NCBI GenBank assembly: GCA_900469955.1
Contig: UBYX01000007.1
Span: 109,709-173,708, forward strand
DNA from: Hyphomicrobiales bacterium
GTDB taxonomy: Bacteria; Pseudomonadota; Alphaproteobacteria; Rhizobiales; Rhizobiaceae
Length of the DNA stretch: 64,000 nucleotides
Reading direction: 5' to 3'
In this document: piece after piece, positions 46,886 to 55,129 of the stretch
Layout: each line of letters begins with the position of its first letter
How positions within the stretch are numbered: the first letter of the stretch is position 1
Program-made: the position numbers and the translations under genes
Notes under the pieces: model-generated
Database searches by the model: none
What the model was told of the DNA's origin: nothing
Seen by the model: only the letters and a program-made list of their open reading frames with translations

Positions 46886-47542
46886 ATGAAAAATTCGTCT
46901 GCTGAACGAAATCAGGATCAGGACATATGGCCGCCGGCGCAGAACAAGCGGCAGGCTATCCTCAATGCTGCGGCCGATATTTTCGCCGAGGAAGGTTTTG
47001 CCGGAGCGAGCATCGATGCGATTGCGGCACGGGCTGGGGTATCGCGTCAGACGATTTACAATCAGCTCGGCGACAAGGACAATCTTTTCCAGGTAGTCGT
47101 AAGCGAGATTACCGAACGGTCGACCGCTGGCTTCTTTCGGGTTCTGGACACGTTTCCCGTGGCGCCGCAGGATCTTGAGAGGGAGCTCACCGAATTTTCG
47201 GCCCAGCTGCTGCGCAAGGCAATTTGCGATCCGAACGGTCGGTGGTTGCGCAAGCTCGTTGAAACCGAAGGCGCGCGCTTCCCAAAGCTCTTCGAGACCT
47301 GGAAGGAATACGGTCCGGGTAAGAAATACCCGGCTGTTGCCGCCCGTCTCGCCCAGCTTGCCCTTGCCGGCTATCTTGACCTTGACGACCCGGCGCTAGC
47401 CGCCCGTCAATATATGGCGCTGCTGGGTGCTGATCTTCGCATCGACCAGCAGCTTGGACGGCAGACGCCGGAATCCGAGATCGACCTGATGGCAGCGAAC
47501 GCAACGCGCACCTTTCTGCGCGCCTTCGCCCGCAGGAGCTGA
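46886..47542 (+). CDS. TetR/AcrR-family regulator of the efflux gene
   Basis: A 218-residue regulator with the helix-turn-helix GASIDAIAARAGVSRQTIYNQLGDKDNLF and an AefR-like C-terminal ligand domain. The start MKNSSAERN follows GGTAGTGTC; a longer frame from 46841 would read through the operator. It is predicted to bind the palindrome at 46841-46858 and repress both itself and the Bcr/CflA gene. Confidence 0.9.
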   Translation: MKNSSAERNQDQDIWPPAQNKRQAILNAAADIFAEEGFAGASIDAIAARAGVSRQTIYNQLGDKDNLFQVVVSEITERSTAGFFRVLDTFPVAPQDLERELTEFSAQLLRKAICDPNGRWLRKLVETEGARFPKLFETWKEYGPGKKYPAVAARLAQLALAGYLDLDDPALAARQYMALLGADLRIDQQLGRQTPESEIDLMAANATRTFLRAFARRS

Positions 47543-47588
47543 TCCTCCCGCAGAGTCAGGGAGTTCCCTTGTGCCAGTTGGCGCGACG

Positions 47589-48362
47589 TTAGTTGTTGAA
47601 CTGTTCCGCCAGAATTCTATCTGACCACGAATGGTCCGGATCGGACAGGATGCGCGCCGCAAGCTCGGTGGATTGCGCAACCCTCACATGCAGCACGGAT
47701 TTGACCTCGGCATTGTCAGCAACCGCGTTGACCGGTCGCTTTTCCGGTTCAAGGATATCGATGTCGACGCAGACATGGTTCGGGAGCAGGGCACCGCGCC
47801 ACCGCCTCGGCCTGAAAGCCGAAACCGGTGTCATGGCGAGCAGAGGTGCTTCCAGCGGTAGGATCGGCCCATGAGCGGAGAGGTTATAGGCGGTCGATCC
47901 GGCCGGAGTGGCAATCATGAGGCCGTCGCAGATCAACTCCTCCAACCGAACGTGGCCGTCGATCTCCACCTTGAGCTTGGCGGCCTGATAGGACTGGCGG
48001 AAGAGATAGACCTCGTTGATGGCGAGCGCCACGGACGTCGAGCCGTCGGCATTGGTGGTCGTCATCTTGAGCGGATGAAATTCGTTTTCGACGGCAGAGC
48101 CGATCCGCTCATGAAGGTTTTCGGTGCGGTAGTCATTCATCAAAAATCCGACCGAACCGCAATTCATGCCGTAGACGCGTTTTGCGGTATTGATTGTCTC
48201 GTGCAGCGTCTGCAGCATGAAGCCGTCGCCGCCGAGCGCAACGATCACATCGGCCTCCGCGGGCGGCACATTGCCGTACAATCGGCTCAATTCTTCCAGT
48301 CCGGACTGAGCCTCCGGTGTTGCGGACGCTATGAAGGAGAGCTTTTTCGATTGCAGCGACAT
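47589..48362 (-). CDS. nadK: NAD kinase
   Basis: A 257-residue enzyme that phosphorylates NAD to NADP. The nucleotide loop is VALGGDGFMLQTLH, followed by YGMNCGSVGFLMND, LAINEVYLFRQ and the TPAGSTAYNLSAHGP motif. The start MSLQSKKLSFIAS gives the usual alphaproteobacterial length; the longer frame adds 60 basic, non-conserved residues. Confidence 0.95.
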   Translation of the reverse strand: MSLQSKKLSFIASATPEAQSGLEELSRLYGNVPPAEADVIVALGGDGFMLQTLHETINTAKRVYGMNCGSVGFLMNDYRTENLHERIGSAVENEFHPLKMTTTNADGSTSVALAINEVYLFRQSYQAAKLKVEIDGHVRLEELICDGLMIATPAGSTAYNLSAHGPILPLEAPLLAMTPVSAFRPRRWRGALLPNHVCVDIDILEPEKRPVNAVADNAEVKSVLHVRVAQSTELAARILSDPDHSWSDRILAEQFNN

Positions 48363-48607
48363 GAACGAGCTTTCGACGGCGCCGTCGCCCGAAGGCGTGC
48401 AGGGACCCTGAACCGTTTGATCTGACACTGCTCCGGATGAAGCGTGCCGGCGAGAGCGCCTTTGGTACAGGAAAAACCGGCTTTCGGACAAGCGCCTTCC
48501 GCTGCTCAACCGTTCGGTCTTGGCGCAAAGATCGCATCTCACCCGAGGGAGCGAGCGATTTTCCCTTTACAGGAAGAGAAAATCTGGTAACTCCCCCTCT
48601 TGAAAGT

Positions 48608-48683
<76 letters not shown>

Positions 48684-48736
48684 TAAAAATCAATAACTTA
48701 AGTATATAGACGTTCCTACGCGTTCCGACGGCGTTC

Positions 48737-49255
48737 CTAGCCGGCTGTTCCCGATCCGTTTTTGCTGGATCGGCTGGCGACTCGGAGGCGAGCAACCTGC
48801 CGGGTTTTTTCCAGCGTTGTGCGGTTATATCGCGGCGTCGTCTGCGCGTTTTTGTGGTTCGCGTGATGCCTCAGATGTTCGAGATCCGCCCCTGCATCTG
48901 ATCCCTCAGTGACGCCACCAGCGCGGCTATCGCGGTTTCAGACTGACCGAGGGACGCCGGCCGCATCCGCGCATTCACGCCAGACGTCGGCGAAATGACG
49001 GCGGCGACAGGGAAGGCCGGTCGCTTCCGATTTGATCATCGGGCCGATTCGCTTCCCGGGTGGAATCAGATCGATCATCTTCCGAAGGAACGGATACTGC
49101 GTCGTGTCGTGCTCGGCGATCATATCGTCGACCTTAGTCGTTTCCTTCTTCAGGACGCCGTTACTGTAGAGGTGAGGCCACAACAGGCCGTCCCGCCACC
49201 GCTGGCCGCGATCGAGGATGCCGCCGTCGTAGATGTCCTCTGTCTTTCCCAGATC
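48737..49255 (-). pseudogene. Phage-type tyrosine recombinase, truncated and with in-frame TGA
   Basis: The minus strand reads from about 49255 through LLWPHLYSNGVLKKETTK, RIGPMIKSEATGLP and RRHFADVWRECADAAGVPRSV, then TGA at 48938-48940. In the same frame it continues NRDSRAGGVTEGSDAGADLE, LRHHANHKN and PRYNR to a TAG at 48737-48739. NRDSRAGG and the Tyr of RYNR are the catalytic Arg box and nucleophile of phage integrases. In relatives the TGA position is typically Trp. The N-terminal part is missing. It lies next to tRNA-Thr. Confidence 0.8.
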
Positions 49256-49259
49256 CCGA

Positions 49260-49469
49260 TTACGTCCACCTGACGTAAGGTGAGCTCGAATTGAAGGGCC
49301 TGAGGTTGTCCGCAACCTCGATGATCGCTGCGAGCGTTTCCTCCTCACGCCATCCTGCCGCTATGGCAGCTTCGATCCCGTCTTGTATGGGAAGCTCGAC
49401 CGCCATCTGGCAGTGCAGGTGACGGTTCTCGTCATCAAACGGGACAGTCGGGGCAGGGATGTTGAGCAT
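49260..49469 (-). CDS. Small protein of unknown function, mobile-region type
   Basis: A 69-residue acidic protein starting MLNIPAPTVPFDDENRHLHC, with a helical centre LPIQDGIEAAIAAGWREEET. I have an impression that similar small proteins accompany rhizobial integrases, but cannot name a family. A separate 24-codon frame with a perfect GGAGGTAAT ribosome-binding site (start at 49549, stop 49475-49477) lies just upstream and ends 6 bases before this start; it may be a leader or the head of a frameshifted gene. Confidence 0.5.
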   Translation of the reverse strand: MLNIPAPTVPFDDENRHLHCQMAVELPIQDGIEAAIAAGWREEETLAAIIEVADNLRPFNSSSPYVRWT

Positions 49470-49583
49470 CCCATTTAGATAGAGTCGCCAGAGGCCGCAG
49501 CAAGCACTGTGAAGCCGCAAGATATCTCTTCCACTTTACCGCGAGTCATGATTACCTCCGCCCAGGCATATTAGGGGGTAATC

Positions 49584-49958
49584 TTGAGAAAAATTGCTGT
49601 ACCGCTGGCGCTCGTGCTGGCACTTTCGGCGTGTGCGAAGCGCCCGGATGCAATCGTTCCCACGGACATTCCGATGGCGGCATACACGAACTACTCCTGC
49701 GAGCAACTGGCTCAGGAACTGATCAAGGAGCAGGCAGCGCTCTCTGCCGTTTCCAAGCAACAACACGACGCTGCCACGGGCGACGCGTTCGGTGTTTTCC
49801 TCATCGGCGTTCCCATGTCATCCACCTTTGGCGGCGACAAGGAAGGGCAAGTATCGGTGTCAAAGGGTAAGGTCCAGGCGATACAGTCGGCCATTATGTC
49901 GAAGGGGTGCAACGCGCCAGCGGCGCCGACAAAGGTGCCGGGGAAATCCAAGCCTTAG
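49584..49958 (+). CDS. Putative lipoprotein
   Basis: A 124-residue protein starting at TTG with AGGGGGT 6 bases upstream. The signal peptide RKIAVPLALVLALSAC ends in a lipobox (LSAC, Cys at residue 17). The mature part has one helix (CEQLAQELIKEQAALSAVSK) and a hydrophobic GVFLIGVP stretch, and ends with CNAPAAPTKVPGKSKP. Function is unknown; proteins of this kind are common as accessory lipoproteins in rhizobia. Confidence 0.7.
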   Translation: MRKIAVPLALVLALSACAKRPDAIVPTDIPMAAYTNYSCEQLAQELIKEQAALSAVSKQQHDAATGDAFGVFLIGVPMSSTFGGDKEGQVSVSKGKVQAIQSAIMSKGCNAPAAPTKVPGKSKP

Positions 49959-50137
49959 GTTGAAAGTGTCGCGAGGGGCTCGTAGGGCACAAGCTTAAAC
50001 CTTGTAGGGGACGGGGGACGGGTTTTCCCTCGCGACATCTATTAAACCGGCATGCTGAAGATTCGTTCCTTCTTGCCGAGAGAAGACTGCGGAACTGAAT
50101 GAACGTCGCGAAGTTCTACTCCAAAAGGAGTATAGGC

Positions 50138-50365
50138 ATGTCTCTTCCCTATGCAGACGTCAAGGGCGGATTGGTGAGCCTCCTCGCCGAGATCGGTTTG
50201 GTAAAACCGGATGTCGAGGCCAGCGTGGATCCATCTCCGCCGCTCTCATCTGAACAAGAACTCCTCCTGAGACGCTGGCGATTAGGTCAGATTGAGCCTG
50301 AGGCATGGCAACGGCACCTAGACGATGATCCGGTCCTTGCGGCGCATGTCCGGGAGCTACGGTGA
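50138..50365 (+). CDS. Hypothetical protein
   Basis: A 75-residue protein starting MSLPYADVKGGLVSLLAEIG, with AAGGAG 7 bases upstream, then an acidic and aromatic tail (RRWRLGQIEPEAWQRHLDDD). I do not recognise it. It overlaps a minus-strand frame at 50160-50486; only one of the two is likely to be real over the shared part, and this one has the more regular composition. Confidence 0.5.
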   Translation: MSLPYADVKGGLVSLLAEIGLVKPDVEASVDPSPPLSSEQELLLRRWRLGQIEPEAWQRHLDDDPVLAAHVRELR

Positions 50366-50486
50366 CGCATTTTAGGGCCGGCAGATCCGCGTCGCCGATG
50401 ACCCAGCCCACACCAGGTACCGCGATTGGGTCACATCCGATTGCGACGATGTCACGGATAAAGTCTGGTACTTGCTCGGGCGTCAT
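50160..50486 (-). CDS. Hypothetical protein, uncertain extent
   Basis: A frame starting MTPEQVPDFIRDIVAIGCD with an excellent AGGAGGT ribosome-binding site. The first ~40 residues look like a real protein, the remainder is low quality and overlaps the plus-strand gene at 50138-50365. It is probably the 5' part of a gene cut off by rearrangement. The family is unknown. Confidence 0.35.
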   Translation of the reverse strand: MTPEQVPDFIRDIVAIGCDPIAVPGVGWVIGDADLPALKCVTVAPGHAPQGPDHRLGAVAMPQAQSDLIASVSGGVLVQMRAAEMDPRWPRHPVLPNRSRRGGSPIRP

Positions 50487-50556
50487 GCTACCTCCTGTTA
50501 CACGTCCAGATGGTAGCGCGGTTGGAAAGTGACGCAACTAGCGGAAGTATTGGGTT

Positions 50557-50844
50557 TCACCGGAATTTCCAGTTTTTGAATGTATCGGCGCTCTTGATCT
50601 CCGCTCGGCCTTCCTCAGTGACAAACCATTCTCGGAAGCCGCGGTGGTCTGTTCCTCCGGCACGCACCACACCAACCCCAACCTGATTGAGATGCGCATC
50701 GATAGCCTTCTTGTCCCACTTCCTGGTGCCTGGGATCGGCGGAGGCATCTTCCCGGCGGAGACCCATGCAGAAAAAGACGAGGGGCTGTCACCGCAGTAG
50801 GCTGCAGCTTCCTTGCGACCTATGAGGCGAGGGCTCTCGCTCAT
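50557..50844 (-). CDS. AlpA/excisionase-like small DNA-binding protein
   Basis: A 95-residue protein starting MSESPRLIGRKEAAAYCG, a MerR/AlpA-type winged helix in which PRLIGRKEAAAYCG ... SAWVSAGKMPPPIPGTRKWD resembles phage excisionases and regulators. A second helix-rich part follows (TDHRGFREWFVTEEGRAEI). The start has AAGGAG 9 bases upstream. Its context in a decayed integrase region fits a prophage regulator. Confidence 0.65.
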   Translation of the reverse strand: MSESPRLIGRKEAAAYCGDSPSSFSAWVSAGKMPPPIPGTRKWDKKAIDAHLNQVGVGVVRAGGTDHRGFREWFVTEEGRAEIKSADTFKNWKFR

Positions 50845-50950
50845 GCCGATCTCCTTCAGCGACTCGGTGGAACACCTGCGCACGCAGGAAGCCCGGACAA
50901 TACTACCGGACGCTTCCAATTCTCCTAGCCCGATCATCGTGGAGGCAGCA

Positions 50951-51389
50951 TTGACCTCGGTGGATGACAACGGATCGCGCGACCGTAAAGGCAGGTTCAC
51001 GAAGGGCAATCCCGGGAAGCCGAAGGGAGCTAGGTCCCAGAGCACGCTCGCCATTGAGAAGCTGCTCGGCAACGAAGCCACGCGGTTGGCACGCGAAGCC
51101 ATTAAGGCCGCGCTCGCCGGCGACAGCTCCGCCCTTTAAGCTCTGCATGGAGCGTATCGCGCCAGTCCGAAAAGGCCGCATCGTGACAGTGGAGAACTTC
51201 CCCAAGGTCACCAGCGCCACGGATATCCCTAGCGCCCTTGCTGCGCTCCTCCAGTCGGTGGCTAAGGGCGAACTCACTACCGACGAGGCAGATGCCATTG
51301 CGAGCCTCTACGGCCGCTATGTGGCCGCTGTGGAGGCGGTGGAGCATGAAGCGAGTTTGAAGGCGCTTGAGGAGAGGATCGGCCGATGA
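50951..51389 (+). pseudogene. DUF5681 protein (terminase-small-subunit-like), frameshifted
   Basis: A TTG start with GGAGG 6 bases upstream gives SVDDNGSRDRKGRFTKGNPG and KPKGARSQSTLAIEKLL up to TAA at 51137-51139. Removing one T in the CCCTTTAAG run restores a frame that continues LCMERIAPVRKGRIV ... ELTTDEADAIASLYGRYV to TGA at 51387-51389. The joined product has the DUF5681 layout (NPxGKPKGAR at the start). The break may be a mutation or a sequencing error. It overlaps the next gene (ATGA). Confidence 0.7.
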
Positions 51390-51616
51390 AAAACGCGTCG
51401 AGCAGGCTGGCCAGGCTGGAGCAAAAAGTTGGCGACGGTGACAGCATCATCCATTGGGACTGGGTAGACGATCCATATTATCTGAATCTGTCGGCGGAGA
51501 AGCAGGAGCAGATAGAAATCATCATGGCGAAGCTCCGGCCGCACCTGCCACACGATGTCACGTCAGCTATGGTCGCCATTTTTGTCTGGGCACACTTGGC
51601 CGTGGGGGTTTGGTAG
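51386..51616 (+). CDS. Small hypothetical protein downstream of DUF5681
   Basis: A 76-residue protein starting MKNASSRLARLEQKVGDGDS, overlapping the preceding stop by four bases. Rich in Trp and acidic residues (HWDWVDDPYYLNLSAEKQEQ), it is the kind of small companion found after DUF5681 genes in rhizobial prophage remnants. The family is not recognised. Confidence 0.6.
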   Translation: MKNASSRLARLEQKVGDGDSIIHWDWVDDPYYLNLSAEKQEQIEIIMAKLRPHLPHDVTSAMVAIFVWAHLAVGVW

Positions 51617-51694
51617 CGCCAGCGAGGATCAGTTGGCGTTCCAGCTTCTGCGGCGCGCGCCGGGTCGCCGGGGCGTGAGCAAGCAGGCGCGGTA

Positions 51695-51850
51695 CTACGG
51701 GCTGGCGGTGATAGGTGGAGGAAATAGGGTTATCGAGCCGGTTATCGTCTGATCGACCGTTTCAAGCTGATCCAGTGCCACAGAAATGCCGAAGAAGAGT
51801 AACGCGATAATAGGAATGAGGAACAGCAAACCACCGTTTTGCCCGCGCAT
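51695..51850 (-). CDS. Small single-pass membrane protein
   Basis: A 51-residue protein: MRGQNGGLLFLIPIIALLFF has one membrane helix and is followed by a short polar tail. GGAG lies 8 bases before ATG, and a TTAA-N7-TTAA CtrA-type box lies 46 bases upstream. Function is unknown; it could be cell-cycle controlled. Confidence 0.5.
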   Translation of the reverse strand: MRGQNGGLLFLIPIIALLFFGISVALDQLETVDQTITGSITLFPPPITASP

Positions 51851-51896
51851 GTCAAACTCCACACTAATTGACGCGCCGACAATCGCCATTACTGGG

Positions 51897-51911
51897 TTAA
51901 TGAGCCGTTAA
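51897..51911. promoter_or_regulatory. CtrA-type binding site
   Basis: TTAATGAGCCGTTAA fits TTAA-N7-TTAA exactly. It lies 46 bases upstream of the small minus-strand membrane protein. The last C of the full CtrA consensus is absent on the plus strand (TTAAA), so it is weaker than the site at 22076. Confidence 0.45.
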
Positions 51912-52119
51912 ATTGCCCCGGTTTTGCACAGGAAGCACAAGCACGCTGGCTAATCGAAACTTCTGCACCTTAGGTCTGAGACCTAGTGGTCAAAGGGACG
52001 GCTGTTGGCTTGCGGCAAACCCTTTTTCGCAGGCAGGGCAAAAGGTAAGGTGCGCTGGTCGTAGCCGAGAAACACCCCTTTCGACGCTGCAGCGGGTAAA
52101 CGACAATCAGCCGTGGAGC

Positions 52120-52362
52120 TTAGGCCGAACCCTTCTGAGGAAGATCAGTGGCTTCATCAACCTCCTTCTTGATCTGATGCTGGCCGTCGCCATCCGCGTT
52201 CTCGCTAATGGTATTCACGTCGTCCGGTCGCGACTGGCGATTGGGCTGCGAGGCCTTTCCCTTTAGCTCCGCCTCGGTGCCAATCGGGGTGACGTGCTCC
52301 TCATGAATATCCAAAGGACCACCGGTGGTGGTTTGCGGTTTGGTCTTATCCTGATCGGTCAT
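52120..52362 (-). CDS. Small hydrophilic protein
   Basis: An 80-residue, strongly polar and probably disordered protein (MTDQDKTKPQTTTGGPLDIH ... KKEVDEATDLPQKGSA). A GAGGAGGAG run just before ATG is an ample ribosome-binding site. Similar small polar proteins occur in rhizobial accessory regions; function is unknown. Confidence 0.55.
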   Translation of the reverse strand: MTDQDKTKPQTTTGGPLDIHEEHVTPIGTEAELKGKASQPNRQSRPDDVNTISENADGDGQHQIKKEVDEATDLPQKGSA

Positions 52363-52654
52363 TGCCTCCTCCTCTTCTGGCAAACGAACAGCCGACGCCG
52401 CTGCGAGTTCCCGGCACGCTGCGACGATGATGGCTGTGTTTCTAAGCGCCTCGTCGCCGGAGCTGCCAATTTTAGCGCAACCGACGGAAGACGCTCGGAG
52501 GCCTCTCTGCAGCCACACCCACAAGAGTGTCCGGCGATCAGCGCCATTTTAGAGGACATTCTGCAGATATTACCGCTGGAGAGTCATTGGCCGGCGTTTT
52601 GACGCTTCGCAAATGAACCTGTAGAGGGATCGCTTGGCAGATTGGTCCCTCTAC

Positions 52655-52846
52655 TTAAACCGGATGATGGAACAGTGGGACGGACGGTGTCTTTGGTTCG
52701 GTTTTATGAGGAGTTGTGTGCTCGCCTATCGGTCCGGCCGGGAGCTTAGCGTCAATCTCTTTGTGAAGGTTTAGCGCTTGTTCCGAAACGGTTACCAAGC
52801 AGCGGTCCGGCTTGAGCGCGTACAAGGTTTGTTGATCCGTCATCAT
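52655..52846 (-). CDS. Small hypothetical protein
   Basis: A 63-residue protein starting MMTDQQTLYALKPDRCLVTV, with GGAGGT directly upstream of the double ATG. The C-terminal half is Pro/Thr/His-rich (GEHTTPHKTEPKTPSVPLFH). No family is recognised. Confidence 0.5.
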   Translation of the reverse strand: MMTDQQTLYALKPDRCLVTVSEQALNLHKEIDAKLPAGPIGEHTTPHKTEPKTPSVPLFHHPV

Positions 52847-53601
52847 TACCTCCCATGGCATTTTCGATGCATGAAGACAATGTTCTGGGGAGCCAACTTG
52901 TTTCCATCCTACTTCCAAGGTGGTAGCCGGCCATCGCTGGTGTGATGAGCATTGCTGGCCGCGAGCGGAGTCTGCCGGGCAACTGAGTCTGTCATGGCTT
53001 GGATAGTTTGCGGATTCGACGCCGCCACGAGCGAGCCGCCGAAAAATTTACAGCCTTGGCTACTTCGTGCGGCTGAACGTGAGATCGGTCAAGTGCGAAA
53101 CGGCTGCCATCAGCTCTCCGGTTCGCTTCATTCCGCTTCGGGGCCTCATCGACAGGCGGTTTTTTCTTCGCCATCAGGGGCCAGTGTCGGTCGCTACCTG
53201 CTCGTGTCCTCGCAAGTAACTTCACTGACTCCTCGATGACAGCCTTCGAGGATGCAATGGAATGGTCGAAAGGGGATTTGCCAATAGGGTTGCTCCGCTT
53301 TAGCAGGCGGGAGCACATAGTAACCCTCGGCCGTTGCCGCCTACGAATTGGGATTGGCAACGATAAGATCATCATACTCGTCCCTGATCGGAAGTCCACT
53401 CCGTCGTTCGCGCATCAATCATGAGATACTAAATCCCCTCCGACGCAAATGGTACTATTCTCGCGGGCTACTGTTGATGCTGCCTGTCCACTACACGAGG
53501 AGAAGAGGTGCCGGTAAGAGGGTCGGGGATATGCGGTAATGTCAATCCAACAAACGTCAGTAAATCTTCAGTATTTAGTGAGAGGCTTCAATCCTGTTCA
53601 A
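52847..53601. other. Gene-poor stretch of the accessory region
   Basis: About 750 bases without a convincing gene. A minus-strand frame at 52992-53399 contains a helical, protein-like part (SSKAVIEESVKLLARTRAGS) but no ribosome-binding site, and a 62-codon plus-strand frame at 53236 overlaps it. I would leave both unassigned. Confidence 0.35.
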
Positions 53602-54141
53602 ATGACTCAACGGAGAAATTCAGTGCGTCTGGCGCTCATCCTCGGCACCCTCGTCTTCTTATACCAGCCGGCATTGTCGGCACCAATCGACGTTCTCACC
53701 AAGGCCGAAGAAAAAGCCTACGAGGCCTGGGGCAAGCTTGGCTTGACCGAGAGAACCTATACCTTCGTCACAGAGCCTTCAAAAGGCTACGGAATTTACC
53801 AGGAGAAGCAGTCCAGCATCTTTAAGCCGGGTGAGAAGGTCATCACCTATGTCGAGCCGATCGGATTCGGCTGGAAAGAGCTGCCGCATGACATGTACGA
53901 GCTCAACTTCGTTTCGGACGTTAAGATCAAAGCCGCGAATGGGGACGTGCTCCTTGATCAAAAGGGTTTTGCCAAAAATGTCTTGCAAAGCCACAATGCC
54001 AACATGGAGTTTTCAATGGACTTCACGTTGACACTGACGGGCGCGCCTGCCGGCCAATACACCCTGAGCTATACAATCCATGACATGAGCAGTGACCAAA
54101 CTTCAACGTTCGATCAGGATTTCACAATAGTCGCAGAATGA
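53602..54141 (+). CDS. Secreted protein of unknown function
   Basis: A 179-residue protein with a signal peptide (basic MTQRRNSVRLALILGTLVFL, cleavage after ALSA). The mature part begins with a helix (LTKAEEKAYEAWGKLG) and ends in a beta-rich region (FSMDFTLTLTGAPAGQYTLS, HDMSSDQTSTF) that may be an Ig-like fold. An earlier in-frame ATG at 53539 is less likely because it precedes the signal peptide by 21 polar residues. Function is unknown. Confidence 0.7.
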   Translation: MTQRRNSVRLALILGTLVFLYQPALSAPIDVLTKAEEKAYEAWGKLGLTERTYTFVTEPSKGYGIYQEKQSSIFKPGEKVITYVEPIGFGWKELPHDMYELNFVSDVKIKAANGDVLLDQKGFAKNVLQSHNANMEFSMDFTLTLTGAPAGQYTLSYTIHDMSSDQTSTFDQDFTIVAE

Positions 54142-54393
54142 TGCAGACTTGCTTGCTAAATAGCAACTTGCAACCCGAGTGTTAAATGATGGGGTGCGCG
54201 CCGGTCCGCTCGGACGCGAACCCCACTGCCGACGCTGCCCAGAAGCAAAAAGAGCGGCCCGACCGTTTTTCCCTTCAACGAGACACCCCAGAGACGCCCG
54301 GGTGCTTTTCCCACATGGTTTGGCGGGGGCATTTCGCGCAGGGACTCCAGCAGATTCACGTAACTGCAAATTGCCAGGGCAATCTGTCACCTC

Positions 54394-54459
54394 ATTTCGG
54401 AATGATGTCGCCCCCAGTTCCGGGAAATAGCGCCCCCTATTCCGAGATGAGGCCTCCCT
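54394..54459. repeat. Three 22-bp imperfect tandem repeats, IS21-like end
   Basis: Three units starting at 54394, 54416 and 54438 share the pattern TTCCG(A/G)-A-ATGAxGxCGCCCCC, for example ATTTCGGAATGATGTCGCCC and AGTTCCGGGAAATAGCGCCC. Spaced multiple terminal repeats of this kind are typical of IS21-family transposons in rhizobia. No transposase gene follows, so this would be an orphan end. Family assignment is from memory of such ends. Confidence 0.4.
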
Positions 54460-54882
54460 TTGGAACGTATCTGGCAAGGGTGCTTTCGCGTGAGCTTTAA
54501 GCTTCGTGCCTCCCTCAAAACGGGGATACTGCTTTAGGTCATCATGTCGATATTGCTGCAGGTGGTCGTCAACTGCCGCCGAATTCTACAGCCACGAGGC
54601 AGTATTTTTCGGACCTTTTGATCTGCGAGGCGGAAGCGTGAGGCTGAGATTGCGAACCACTGAGACCGCTAGCTCTCGCTTAAAGGCCTGCTGCTTTGCG
54701 CAGCGCATCATTGATCTTCGATTGCCAGCCTTTGCCCGCTGCCGGCCGCCGAGAAACCGGATTTCAAATTCCCTCGTCCTCCAGGTTTCGCGTATCGTTA
54801 GCAGAGTAAAATGATCTCACCATGGTTACCACTGAATGATAGCGGCTCGCGCTCTGGGGCCGCTGAGAGCGATGGCATCCAT
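54460..54882. other. Intergenic stretch between IS21-like repeats and integrase remnant
   Basis: About 420 bases without a supported gene or RNA. Confidence 0.4.
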
Positions 54883-55028
54883 TCATTGATGAGATTGGAC
54901 GCTGGCTCGCGGCACGTAGGTTTCCACCGTCCGCGTATCGCGATAGCGAATGACTTCCATGATCCGGCTGATGGAAGCTCAATTTCAGCGGCCGACGTGG
55001 CAAAGCCGGCCCGTAGGGAATGGGCACA
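54883..55028 (-). pseudogene. Tyrosine recombinase C-terminal remnant, frameshifted
   Basis: On the minus strand one frame reads CAHSLRAGFATSAAEIE, and the next frame continues ASISRIMEVIRYRDTRTVET-YVPRASVQSHQ to a TGA at 54883-54885. AHSLRAGFATSAAE is the HxxR box and RTVETYV carries the nucleophilic Tyr of a site-specific integrase. The frame change falls between them. It sits 100 bases from the end of the glycine betaine permease gene and marks the right part of the decayed mobile region. Confidence 0.75.
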
Positions 55029-55129
55029 CGGTCAACTTAATCACCTAACGCAACAGACGTTCCGGCGCATGCCTGCGGCGTTCCAGCCTGCTGCTCCCTA
55101 TCGTTACGGCAGGCCATCCGATAACCAAA

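Noticed and set aside
48560..48607. A promoter directly upstream of tRNA-Thr (TTTACA ... AACTCC)
   Set aside because: The -10 match is too poor to support a call.
54394..54459. Possible CRISPR repeat array
   Set aside because: Units are contiguous and diverged, with no spacers and no cas genes; an IS end fits better.
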